Position numbers and translations under genes: made by a program. A stretch of 7,876 nt of DNA from JBFJVD01 sp041624375. GTDB lineage: Bacteria; Chloroflexota; Anaerolineae; Anaerolineales; E44-bin32. Shown in pieces: positions 1 to 7,149 of this stretch. Each line of letters starts with the position of its first letter. The stretch's first letter is position 1. The DNA is taken from NCBI GenBank assembly GCA_041624375.1, contig JBFJVD010000138.1:1-7876 (forward strand). The letters are read 5' to 3'. The notes below the pieces were generated by a model, which ran no database searches, was not told the DNA's origin, and saw nothing but the letters and a program-made list of their open reading frames with translations.

Positions 1-1587
1 CCCGCGACCGAGCCTCCGGTCGAGCCCGCCCCTACCCAGGAGCCGCCGGTTGAGACCGAGGCGCCCAGCGAACCGCTGGTTGTGCTGATCGACAACGATG
101 AAGGACCGATCACGCCGGCAAATTTCAACACATTTATCGGCTTCTGGATGATCGGCTGGGTCTATGATCCGCTCTATGTGCGCTCGCCGGATCTGGAGCC
201 TGTGCCGGCGCTGGCAACCAGCGCCGTACCCAGCGCGGACGGCCTCACCTGGGAGGTCACATTGCGCGACGACGTTCGCTGGCATGACGGCGAACCATTC
301 ACCGTTGACGACGTGATCTTCAGCTACAACTTCCTCATCGAAGCCGGGCGCGCCAACAATCTGGCGGCCGTCGAATCGATAGAGGCCGTCGGGGACTACG
401 GACTCACCATCCGTCTCAGCGAACCCCAACCCTTCTTCCTCAACGAAGGGTTGGCCGGCACCTACATCCTGCCGGAGCACATCTGGCGAGATCAAGAGCC
501 GGTCAGTGGCGAACTCAGCCAGTTTCAAGGGCGGATTGGCACCGGCGCCTATCGACTCGAAGAGATCGTCCCCGGCGAGTTCTACATCTTTCGAGCCAAC
601 GAGGATTATTTCCGGGGACCCCCGGCTGCCGCCGAGATCATCGCCAAAATCGTCAAGGACAGGACGCAGCAGTTCAACCAGCTGCGCACCGGTGAGGCCG
701 ACGCCGTCCTCTCCTCCGTTCCGCCTGCGTTTGTCGCCGAATTAGAGGCCGAAACCGACATCGAGCTGGCGCAGGGATCCGATTTCTTCAACTACATCTT
801 CTACACCAACGGCTCGCGGCCGCCATTCGACCGCGCCGAAGTCCGCCGGGCGATCGCCAAAGCGATCGATACCCGGACCTTGGTGGAGGTGGTGCTGCTC
901 GGTCAGGGCACCGAACTGCCGCTGAACTGGTACCACCCAGATCTACCGTGGAGCATCGACATCGCGCAAACCTTCGACCCCGTCACCGCGGCCGCCGAGC
1001 TCGAAGCCGCCGGCCTCACCGATTCAGACGGCGATGGGATTCGTGAATTCGAAGGCGAGGCGACCGATTACGAAGTCCTGTGCGATGTCAACAACCCGGT
1101 CGAGGTGCGCTCCACGGAACTCATCGTCGGTTGGTTGGCCGACGTTGGAATCGGCGCCCGGCAGTCGTGCCTGGACATCGACACCTCCGTCACCCGAATC
1201 TGGCCCAACTTCGTGGCAGTTCCCGACCCGGACTACGACATGGCAATTTGGGGCTGGTCGGCCGTTCCGCAGTCGCAGCGCGGTTTCATCCGCTTCCTCA
1301 CCAATGGCGACTTCGGTGGAATCGGGTGGGGCAACCTGACCGGTCTTTCCGACGATGAGCTTGATGCGCGCATTGAAGATTATGTGTCGAACCCGGACCC
1401 AAGCCGCACGGACGAACTGGCGCGCGCGGTGCAGGAACGATTCGTCGAGGTGCTGCCCTTCATCCCGCTCATGTCCCCTGGCGGCAACTTCGCCTACCGC
1501 CCGGAAGCCTACGAAGGCTGGGTGTATATGCGCGGCACAGGCATCATGACGATCTGGTCGTTCCTGCCGGCTGACGCCTTGGATTGA
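1..1587 (+). CDS. ABC transporter substrate-binding protein, SBP_bac_5 (peptide/nickel) family, 5'-partial
   Basis: This is the extracytoplasmic binding component of a peptide/oligopeptide/nickel-type ABC importer; such proteins capture a ligand and deliver it to the two permeases. The reading frame is open from base 1, so the start, signal peptide and any lipobox lie upstream. The first 25 visible residues are a Pro/Glu/Thr-rich linker typical of the tether between a lipidated Cys and the folded domain. The mature domain follows with family hallmarks: the W-H-D-G-E-P-F-T block at window residues 94-101, followed by D-D-V-I-F-S-Y; an L-P-E-H-I-W segment; and a D-S-D-G-D-G-I-R block from residue 341, a recurrent element in this family. 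The C-terminal part (P-F-I-P-L, then a G-W-V-Y segment) also fits. The 528 visible codons make a nearly complete domain. It ends with TGA 22 bases before the kinase gene. The permeases downstream support a transporter role. The ligand cannot be predicted: family members bind peptides, metals, sugars and opines. Confidence 0.93.
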   Translation, partial: PATEPPVEPAPTQEPPVETEAPSEPLVVLIDNDEGPITPANFNTFIGFWMIGWVYDPLYVRSPDLEPVPALATSAVPSADGLTWEVTLRDDVRWHDGEPFTVDDVIFSYNFLIEAGRANNLAAVESIEAVGDYGLTIRLSEPQPFFLNEGLAGTYILPEHIWRDQEPVSGELSQFQGRIGTGAYRLEEIVPGEFYIFRANEDYFRGPPAAAEIIAKIVKDRTQQFNQLRTGEADAVLSSVPPAFVAELEAETDIELAQGSDFFNYIFYTNGSRPPFDRAEVRRAIAKAIDTRTLVEVVLLGQGTELPLNWYHPDLPWSIDIAQTFDPVTAAAELEAAGLTDSDGDGIREFEGEATDYEVLCDVNNPVEVRSTELIVGWLADVGIGARQSCLDIDTSVTRIWPNFVAVPDPDYDMAIWGWSAVPQSQRGFIRFLTNGDFGGIGWGNLTGLSDDELDARIEDYVSNPDPSRTDELARAVQERFVEVLPFIPLMSPGGNFAYRPEAYEGWVYMRGTGIMTIWSFLPADALD

Positions 1588-1609
1588 TCGCAGGCGAGCA
1601 CCCCGTCGC

Positions 1610-2629
1610 ATGGCGTCGCCCGACCTCGGGTTCTTCCGCCGGCACTTCGGCTCGCAGCTGCGGGAGGTCATACCCCAGCGGCTGAAGGATGGTCCCCAGC
1701 GGGCGGTGATCGACCGGGTTCGCCTGACCTTCGCTGGCGGACAGGCCGAACCCGCCTCGCTGATTGTCAAACGCTGCCCGCCGAACTCCGACTACCCCCA
1801 CTACCGTCAGGACCGCGAGCGCCGTTTCTATGAAACGCTGGCCCCAGAGCTGGGGGTATGCACGCCCCGGCTGATCTTCGCTGGAGCAGATTCGGCCGAT
1901 GGATCCCTCTTCCTCGTGCTCGAAGATCTGGCGGGTACCCATCGCTTTCCGGACCATCCCTATCGCTGGACGCCGGATGAGCTGCGCTCTGTGCTCAGCG
2001 CGTATGCCCGGCTCCACACCTTGTCTGCCAGCGAATTGCCGCCGCCTTCCCAGCGCGACTGGCTCCTTCCGCCGGCGGAGGCGCGCTGGAGCCCGGAGGC
2101 TGTCGCGGCCGGCCACACCGCCGCCGTCCGTCACGGCCATTGGCGTCCGCTCGCTGGCCTCGATTCGCTCGTCGCCTGGGCTGAAGCCGAGGCGACGAGC
2201 TGGGCAGGCGCGCCGGTGACGCTGCTGCACAACGACGTTGTCCCACCCAACGTCGGCCTGCCGCGCGACCCGGGAGGGGCATTGACCATCCTGGATTGGC
2301 AAGATGCGGGTTGGGGCATGGCTGAGCTGGACCTGGCCTATCTTTTCACACAGCCCTTCGACAGCGGTCGCGGCCTGGAGCGTGATCAGGCCCTGTCGTA
2401 CTACTGGGCAGAGCGGAAGGCGCTGGAGGGTTCGATTCCCTCGCCGGTGGAACGTCGGGCGCGTCAGCGTTTTTCAGATGCCCTGCTGGCCCTCTCGCTC
2501 GTGCCGGTCGCCGGCCGGGCAGCCGCGCAGCCCTATCCGGCCGGAACGTACCCGGCCCGGCACTGGGAGTCGCTTTTCGGCGTCCTGTATACTCGCCTGG
2601 AAACGCTTTGTGCGGAGGTCGGGGTGTGA
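1610..2629 (+). CDS. APH-like phosphotransferase (aminoglycoside phosphotransferase / ecdysteroid-kinase-like fold)
   Basis: This is a predicted cytoplasmic ATP-dependent small-molecule kinase of 339 residues with the protein-kinase-like fold. In the N-lobe, K54 (L-I-V-K-R) is the likely ATP-contacting lysine and E70 (R-E-R-R-F-Y) its likely helix partner. A hinge-like L-V-L-E-D-L-A-G lies at about 102-109. The catalytic loop H207-N-D209-V-V-P-P-N214 matches the H-x-D-x4-N pattern of the APH superfamily, so D209 is the probable catalytic base. D229-W-Q stands at the metal-binding DFG-equivalent position and is followed by E-L-D-L-A (239-243), also usual in the family. All key residues are present, so it is probably active. 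The ATG at 1610 has only a weak upstream purine stretch (AGGCGAG), so translation may be coupled to the binding-protein gene 22 bases upstream. Its stop overlaps the permease start in GTGA. The family phosphorylates aminoglycosides, choline, sugars, amino acids and macrolides; the substrate here is unknown, and resistance should not be assumed. Confidence 0.87.
   Translation: MASPDLGFFRRHFGSQLREVIPQRLKDGPQRAVIDRVRLTFAGGQAEPASLIVKRCPPNSDYPHYRQDRERRFYETLAPELGVCTPRLIFAGADSADGSLFLVLEDLAGTHRFPDHPYRWTPDELRSVLSAYARLHTLSASELPPPSQRDWLLPPAEARWSPEAVAAGHTAAVRHGHWRPLAGLDSLVAWAEAEATSWAGAPVTLLHNDVVPPNVGLPRDPGGALTILDWQDAGWGMAELDLAYLFTQPFDSGRGLERDQALSYYWAERKALEGSIPSPVERRARQRFSDALLALSLVPVAGRAAAQPYPAGTYPARHWESLFGVLYTRLETLCAEVGV
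2614..2619 (+). promoter_or_regulatory. Ribosome binding site for the first permease gene
   Basis: A perfect GGAGGT lies inside the end of the kinase gene, six bases before the GTG at 2626. It decides the start: the upstream in-frame TTG at 2608 lies before this site and would add six residues. The GTG shares the GTGA tetranucleotide with the kinase stop. Confidence 0.8.
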
Positions 2630-3606
2630 AGAGGGCGTTCGTTCGCCGGTTGCTCGGGTATGGCCTCACCTTCTTCCTCGCCATTACGCTCAACTTCCTC
2701 CTTCCTCGGTTGATGCCGGGCGACCCACTGCAGCTGATCGCCGGTGATTCCGTACGCCAGCTCGGGGCCGAGCGGATCGCAGAACTCCGAGCCCAGTACG
2801 GGTTCGACCGGCCGCTGTCCGAGCAGTACCTGCGCTACCTTGGGCAGCTTTCCCGCGGCGACCTGGGGAACTCCTACCGCTTCAGTGGGGGTCGCTCGGT
2901 GGGCGACATCCTGCTGGAGCGTTTTCGGTGGACGCTGCTGCTGGTCGGCGTCAGCCTGGGCCTCGCCTTCATGGTCGGTTCAGCGCTGGGCGTCTGGGCG
3001 GTCTGGCGGCGCAGCCGGGCCCGCGACCTTGGCTTGCTGGCCGCCATGTTCACCCTGCGCTCGATCCCGCCCTTCTGGCTGGCGATGCTCCTCGTGCCCA
3101 TCTTCGCCATCCGCCTCGACCTCTTCCCGGCAGGCGATACGTTCTCCATCCCACGCCCCGGCGGAAGGGCGGGGGTCTGGGACGTCCTGCATCATGCCGC
3201 GCTGCCGGTCCTGGCGCTGACTCTCTCCTACATCCCGACGGCCTTTGCTGTGATGCGCGCCTCGATGCTCGGGGTCCTTGGCCAGGAATATCTGCGGGCG
3301 GCCTGGGCCAAAGGCCTTCCCGAGCGGGTGCTGGTTCTGCGTCACGCCGTGCGCAACGCGCTGCCGCCGGTCGTCACCTCACTCGCGCTGGACGTCGGCC
3401 AGCTGCTCGGCGGGGTGACCCTGATCGAAACCGTCTTCAACTACCGCGGGCTGGGCAACATGATGTTTGAGGCCGTCAAGAGCAGGGATTATCCCCTTCT
3501 TCAGGGTGGATTCTTGCTGTTCACCGTTGGTGTGATCCTCATCAACCTGATCACAGACGGGCTGTATCCGGTCCTCGACCCCCGCCTGCGGGGTGAGGCC
3601 CGATGA
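2626..3606 (+). CDS. ABC transporter permease, DppB/OppB type
   Basis: This is an inner-membrane permease of a dipeptide/oligopeptide/nickel-family importer, 326 residues from the GTG at 2626. The first membrane segment is at about residues 9-27 and ends in the family signature L-P-R-L-M-P-G-D-P. A periplasmic stretch follows with a Y-G-F-D-R-P-L block, as in DppB/OppB, then several hydrophobic segments typical of the transmembrane domain. The cytoplasmic EAA loop that docks on the ATPase begins at E221-Y-L-R-A-A-W-A-K-G230 and continues through R-H-A-V-R-N-A-L-P-P. The C-terminus has the conserved E-T-V-F-N-Y-R-G-L-G and D-P-R-L-R blocks. Length and motif order are normal and no damage is visible. 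It overlaps the kinase stop by four bases and the next permease by four (ATGA), so the two permeases are probably made in equal amounts as a heterodimer. The ligand is not predictable. Confidence 0.94.
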   Translation: MKRAFVRRLLGYGLTFFLAITLNFLLPRLMPGDPLQLIAGDSVRQLGAERIAELRAQYGFDRPLSEQYLRYLGQLSRGDLGNSYRFSGGRSVGDILLERFRWTLLLVGVSLGLAFMVGSALGVWAVWRRSRARDLGLLAAMFTLRSIPPFWLAMLLVPIFAIRLDLFPAGDTFSIPRPGGRAGVWDVLHHAALPVLALTLSYIPTAFAVMRASMLGVLGQEYLRAAWAKGLPERVLVLRHAVRNALPPVVTSLALDVGQLLGGVTLIETVFNYRGLGNMMFEAVKSRDYPLLQGGFLLFTVGVILINLITDGLYPVLDPRLRGEAR

Positions 3607-4508
3607 CTCAGGACACGACGGCGTTCGCCTCGCCGGCATCGTTCGATGGCCGTTTTCGCCGCATCCTGTCGGCGCGCTTCGGCGGGGGGGTGAGCTGGGT
3701 CGGCTGGGCAACGCTCCTGCTGCTGGTGACACTGGCTGCCTTTCCAGAGTCCGTCGCGCCGTACGATCCACGAGCCCGGAGTGGGCTCCCGCTCGAACGT
3801 CCGAGCCCGTCCCACTGGCTGGGGACGAACGACATTGGCCAGGACTTGCTTAGCGAGTTGATCGCGGGCACCCGCGTTTCGCTGGTCACCGGATTGTCGG
3901 TGGCCCTCGTCGCGATTGCCATCGGGACGCTCATCGGATTGGTGAGCGGGTTCGCTTCGGGGGCTTTCGACGGGTTCCTCATGCGGTTGGTGGATCTCAC
4001 CCTCGTGCTGCCTTTCCTGCCGCTGGTCATCTTGCTCAGCGCCTATTTGGGGCCAAGCCAGCGGAATGTGGTGCTGGTGCTTGCCCTCGTGTTCTGGGCC
4101 CCGCCGGCGCGACTCATTCGCTCGCGAGTGCTGAGCCTGCTCAGGGAGCCTTACGTCGATGCTTCGCGCTCCTTTGGCGCCGGCGCCTTCTGGATTCTGT
4201 TGCGCCACATTTGGCCCGGTGTGCGGGCGCTGGCGATTGTCCAGGGCGTGCTGATCGCCAGCGCCAGCATCCTGGCCGAGGCCAGCCTCAGCTTCCTCGG
4301 TCTGGGGGACCCGGCCACCAAGAGCTGGGGGACGATGCTCTTCTTTGCCCGCGCGAGCGGCGCCTTCCTCAGCGATGCCTGGCTGTGGTGGGTGCTCCCG
4401 ACCGGTCTGATGATCACGCTGACCGTCCTCAGCCTGGTGCTGATCGGCTACGGGCTCGAACAGGCAAATGAACCGGGGCTCGGCGAACGGAGCTTTGGCC
4501 CTCGATGA
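3603..4508 (+). CDS. ABC transporter permease, DppC/OppC type
   Basis: This is the second membrane subunit of the importer, 301 residues. An N-terminal cytoplasmic tail precedes the first membrane segment (about residues 35-50), then comes the P-Y-D-P block of OppC-type N-termini. The family signature L73-G-T-N-D-I-G-Q-D-L-L-S follows; it has Gln80 where Arg is more usual (G-R-D). The ATPase-docking EAA loop starts at E182-P-Y-V-D-A-S-R-S-F-G192 and runs to R-H-I-W-P-G. The A-E-A-S-L-S-F-L-G-L-G and S-W-G-T-M-L blocks near the C-terminus are diagnostic of the DppC group. The ATG at 3603 overlaps the previous stop in ATGA, and a GAGG lies four bases upstream. The stop again overlaps the next start in ATGA. 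It works with the preceding permease and the binding protein; the ATPase that would drive them is not encoded in this window. Confidence 0.94.
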   Translation: MTQDTTAFASPASFDGRFRRILSARFGGGVSWVGWATLLLLVTLAAFPESVAPYDPRARSGLPLERPSPSHWLGTNDIGQDLLSELIAGTRVSLVTGLSVALVAIAIGTLIGLVSGFASGAFDGFLMRLVDLTLVLPFLPLVILLSAYLGPSQRNVVLVLALVFWAPPARLIRSRVLSLLREPYVDASRSFGAGAFWILLRHIWPGVRALAIVQGVLIASASILAEASLSFLGLGDPATKSWGTMLFFARASGAFLSDAWLWWVLPTGLMITLTVLSLVLIGYGLEQANEPGLGERSFGPR

Positions 4509-5815
4509 CCGGCAACGTAGCCTCCACCCCCGAAGGACGCTTCCTGCTGGACCTGGCGCGGCGCTGGCGCAGCGACCCGCCCGAGGCCCTCCCGGGCCAG
4601 GTAGATCTGGAGCGGGCGGTCGCGCTTGCGATCCACAATCGGGTGGCGGTGCTGCTGGCGCGCTGGCTGGCCCGGGGCGGCCTGCTGGAGGCGGTCCCGC
4701 GCCTTGCACAGGAGCGCCTGGCTGCAGACGTCGAGCGGCGCAGCGGAGCCGCCGCCCGCCTCGGTGATCACCTGCAGCGCTACCTGCTGCGAGCCGAGGC
4801 GCGAGGGCTCGAGACCGTCGTGCTGAAAGGGCTTTCACTGAGCAGCGAGATTTACGGTGATGTGTCCATCCGGCCCGGTGGTGACATCGATGTGCTGGTG
4901 AGACGGGAGGCGGTCGCCGCCTGCCTCGAGACACTTGATGCGATCGGGGTTGGCGCGTACTGGCCCAACCTGCTCGCCGATGGGTTCTACGAGCGACACC
5001 ACCTTCATCAACAGCGTTCGACAAAAGACCTGCGCGTCTGGTTCGAGATTCACTGGGCGCTGGACCACCCCTATACCACGCTGACGATTGATTATGAGGC
5101 GTTGATGGACCGGACCCGGCCGTCCTCGCTGTTGGGTGCGCCCGTGCGTGCGCTGGATGCCGCCGACCAGCTGCTTTCGCTGGCTGTCCATCTGGTGAAA
5201 CATGCCATCTACCTTCCCAGCACCGTCGAGCGGCCGGATCTGCCCAGCGTCATCCTGGCCGACGGTATGCTGATCTACTATCTGGATGTCGCCGAAGTCG
5301 TTCGAGCGCGGGCGGCCGACCTCGATTGGGAGGCTGTCATCCACCGGGCACACGCGTGGGGAGCGACCGCCTCCATGGGCGCTGTCCTGCAGGTTGCGCG
5401 CAATTGGCTGGCGGCCCCAGTTCCTGATGAGGTGCTGGCCGCGCTGCCGGTGCGCGGTTCGGGGCCGGTGACCCGCTGGGCCATGCAGCGGATGGCCGAC
5501 CAGCAGCTTGCCGGTCATCAGCGAGGCGATCAAAGGATGGCGTGGCGGCTCCTGACGCTCACCAACGGCGCCTTCATCCTCCGTCCAATTCGTATGCTTG
5601 ATTCGGCTGTGTACCTCCTGCCGGATGACGACTACTTGCGGCGTCGCTACGGCCGCGCCGGCGCCAGCCTGCGGCTGCGCCATCTGCTTCGGGCGCTGGC
5701 GCAGTTCGTTCGCTTCGCCTACGACTCGCTGGCGTATGGCATGGAGCGCCACCGCCGGCTGCGGGCGCTCCGCCAGAGCGCCTCGCTGTTCAACCGGCTC
5801 GAGGCGGAACCCTGA
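4505..5815 (+). CDS. Nucleotidyltransferase family protein (NTP_transf_5-like)
   Basis: This is a 436-residue protein resembling the uncharacterised nucleotidyltransferase family PF14907 (NTP_transf_5). V-L-K108-G-L-S precedes G125-G-D127-I-D129-V-L-V, the G-x-D-x-D metal-binding signature of the Pol-beta-like nucleotidyltransferase fold. E181-I-H-W (181-184) matches the E-x-H-W element typical of this family and may supply a third acidic ligand. A mostly helical region follows, with an L-A-V-H-L-V-K-H segment near 220-230, then D-W-E-A-V-I-H-R-A and a P-V-P-D-E-V-L-A-A-L stretch. The last 80 or so residues are rich in Arg and may form a basic tail. The ATG overlaps the permease stop in ATGA; a GGAG is about 12 bases upstream, so reinitiation is likely. 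Homologues often sit in polysaccharide or peptide-product loci, which fits the flippase next door. The transferred nucleotide and acceptor are unknown; the family assignment comes from motifs read by eye. Confidence 0.8.
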   Translation: MTGNVASTPEGRFLLDLARRWRSDPPEALPGQVDLERAVALAIHNRVAVLLARWLARGGLLEAVPRLAQERLAADVERRSGAAARLGDHLQRYLLRAEARGLETVVLKGLSLSSEIYGDVSIRPGGDIDVLVRREAVAACLETLDAIGVGAYWPNLLADGFYERHHLHQQRSTKDLRVWFEIHWALDHPYTTLTIDYEALMDRTRPSSLLGAPVRALDAADQLLSLAVHLVKHAIYLPSTVERPDLPSVILADGMLIYYLDVAEVVRARAADLDWEAVIHRAHAWGATASMGAVLQVARNWLAAPVPDEVLAALPVRGSGPVTRWAMQRMADQQLAGHQRGDQRMAWRLLTLTNGAFILRPIRMLDSAVYLLPDDDYLRRRYGRAGASLRLRHLLRALAQFVRFAYDSLAYGMERHRRLRALRQSASLFNRLEAEP

Positions 5816-7149
5816 AAGCCAGGTGGTTTGCGGCCGCCAGGGAGTGGAGGATCAACCTGCTGCCGGCACCGGCGCGGCAGGCCGTATCGCTGTTCCTCAT
5901 CGACGGTCTGACCAACCTGCTGGACTTTGTCTTTCACCTGCTGGTCGGAAGGCTTCTTCTGCCGGGGGACTTCTCCGCCCTGCAGGCGTTGAACGCTGCG
6001 CTTGTTGTTTGGATCACGGCCGCCGGAGTGGTGCAGCCGGCCGTCGCGCGCCTGATCGTCGAGGCTCGAACTGCCGGCAGCCCGGCTCGCGGATGGGGGA
6101 TCTACCGCGCTGCGCTGCGCTTGAACGCAGTGATTGGGGCCGCCCTCTGCGTGCTTGTCTGGGTGTTGCGCGGCCCACTGGCCGCCGCGTTCCGCTTGCC
6201 GGATTGGGCGCTGGCATGGGCCTCGATTGTCGTCGGGGTTGCCGTGGTGCGCCCGGTGATCGCCGGCGCGCTGCAGGGCGGCGAGCGCTTCGTTTCGTTT
6301 GGCCTGGTTCGTGTACTTTTCGCTTTCGGTCGACTGCTCTCGGCTGCGGTCCTGCTTGCGCTTGGCTTGGGATTGTGGGGCGGGGTGGTCTCCTTGCCGA
6401 TCGGAGCCGTTGCCGCGCTGATCGGCGGCCTGGCGGCGGTCGGAGCCCGAGCCTCTCGCGGGGTTGATCCAGCCCCGCCGGATACGCTTCGCCGGGGGGT
6501 CGCGCTATCACTGTATGCCTTCGTCGCGTATGGCGCCTGGATGCTGCTGCTCAACGCGGACCTGTTCTGGGTGAATCGGACGTTCTCCGCGCTGGCTGCC
6601 GGTGCCTACGCCGCCGCTGCCGTTCTCCGGCGGGCGGTGATCCTGTTCCCGGCAGCGGTGGTGATCATCTTCTATCCACGGGTAGTGGCGGCCATATCTC
6701 GCGGCCAGCTTCCCGATCGCCTGGTCGCCGCCGCCGGCCTGGCCGTTTTGTTCTCGACAATGGCGCTCGCCCTACCGGCGTTCCCCTACGGAGGACTCGT
6801 GCTCCGTCTGGCCTTCGGCGCCCGGTATGCGCTGGCCGGCGATTACTTTGGCTGGATGGCGCTCGGCATGGTGGGGTATGCGCTGGCAGCCATCTGGCTG
6901 AATCTCTACCTGGCGAGCCGGCCTGGGCCCTACGCGGTCCTTCTCCTGGCCACCGCCGGGCTTCAGGCGGGAGCCTATGTGGTTCTCGGCGCTACTCCCC
7001 AAGCGATGGTCACGATTTTCGGTCTCACGGGCGTCGCGCTCGCAATAGGGGGGCTGGCGCTTTACGCTCTCTGGCTGCGTCCTGCGCTGGCCAGTGCTGT
7101 GCCGCCCGCCAGAGCTGAGGCAGGGGAGGCGCCACAGTGGCTCGCCTGA
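5812..7149 (+). CDS. Flippase-like polysaccharide biosynthesis membrane protein (MATE/Wzx-type), unusual start
   Basis: This is a predicted integral membrane transporter with about 12 hydrophobic segments, resembling oligosaccharide flippases that move lipid-linked glycans across the inner membrane. If read from CTG 5812 it has 445 residues, normal for such flippases. The first segment (about residues 24-45) is followed by G-R-L-L-L-P-G-D-F, matching the R-x-L-x-x-x-x-(F/Y) turn after the first helix of Wzx-like proteins. The remaining segments run to A-L-Y-A-L-W-L-R-P near the C-terminus. The start is uncertain. The first ATG/GTG/TTG in frame is TTG 5989, which would delete that helix. CTG 5812 would overlap the previous stop in CTGA, like the GTGA/ATGA junctions upstream, with GAGG seven bases before it. 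CTG 5857 has a stronger Shine-Dalgarno (5841-5850) six bases upstream. A base error in the assembly could also explain it. The substrate is unknown; the exact flippase subfamily needs a profile search. Confidence 0.8.
   Translation: MKARWFAAAREWRINLLPAPARQAVSLFLIDGLTNLLDFVFHLLVGRLLLPGDFSALQALNAALVVWITAAGVVQPAVARLIVEARTAGSPARGWGIYRAALRLNAVIGAALCVLVWVLRGPLAAAFRLPDWALAWASIVVGVAVVRPVIAGALQGGERFVSFGLVRVLFAFGRLLSAAVLLALGLGLWGGVVSLPIGAVAALIGGLAAVGARASRGVDPAPPDTLRRGVALSLYAFVAYGAWMLLLNADLFWVNRTFSALAAGAYAAAAVLRRAVILFPAAVVIIFYPRVVAAISRGQLPDRLVAAAGLAVLFSTMALALPAFPYGGLVLRLAFGARYALAGDYFGWMALGMVGYALAAIWLNLYLASRPGPYAVLLLATAGLQAGAYVVLGATPQAMVTIFGLTGVALAIGGLALYALWLRPALASAVPPARAEAGEAPQWLA
5841..5850 (+). promoter_or_regulatory. 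Candidate ribosome binding site for the flippase gene
   Basis: GGAGTGGAGG is a strong Shine-Dalgarno-like run, six bases before CTG 5857 and nine before CTG 5860. If used, the flippase would start at L-L-P-A-P-A-R, just before its first membrane helix, and would not overlap the nucleotidyltransferase gene. The competing choice is CTG 5812. The run may also be chance, since it lies within coding sequence if 5812 is the start. Confidence 0.35.
7125..7129 (+). promoter_or_regulatory. Ribosome binding site for the dioxygenase gene
   Basis: GGAGG (within GGGGAGG) lies seven bases before the GTG at 7137, inside the end of the flippase gene. It supports that GTG as the start of the PhyH-family gene. 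Confidence 0.75.

Noticed and set aside
1021..1050. D-x-D-x-D-G stretch in the binding protein, considered as a dockerin or EF-hand calcium site
   Set aside because: A D-G-D-G-I-R element is a common internal feature of SBP_bac_5 proteins; no second repeat or other dockerin features are present.
1588..1609. Short gap between the binding protein and the kinase, considered as a terminator or promoter
   Set aside because: Only 22 bases, with no hairpin followed by a T-run and no room for a recognisable promoter.
1024..2302. Minus-strand open frames of about 250 codons opposite the binding protein and the kinase
   Set aside because: No domain-like pattern; the + strand here encodes complete family signatures in the binding protein and the kinase.
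3501..5024. Long minus-strand open frame of 507 codons opposite the second permease and the nucleotidyltransferase
   Set aside because: Its product is rich in Arg, Pro, Gln and Ala with no recognisable domain. It lies opposite two genes with clear family motifs, as expected of a shadow frame in GC-rich coding DNA.
4835..5752. Minus-strand open frame of 305 codons opposite the nucleotidyltransferase
   Set aside because: Composition is that of an antisense shadow (Gln/Arg/Gly/His-rich), with no motif and no ribosome binding site worth noting.
5598..6467. Plus-strand open frame of 289 codons overlapping the nucleotidyltransferase end and the flippase start
   Set aside because: Cys/Arg/Gly-rich product without membrane pattern. 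The flippase frame through the same region gives a coherent multi-pass membrane protein.
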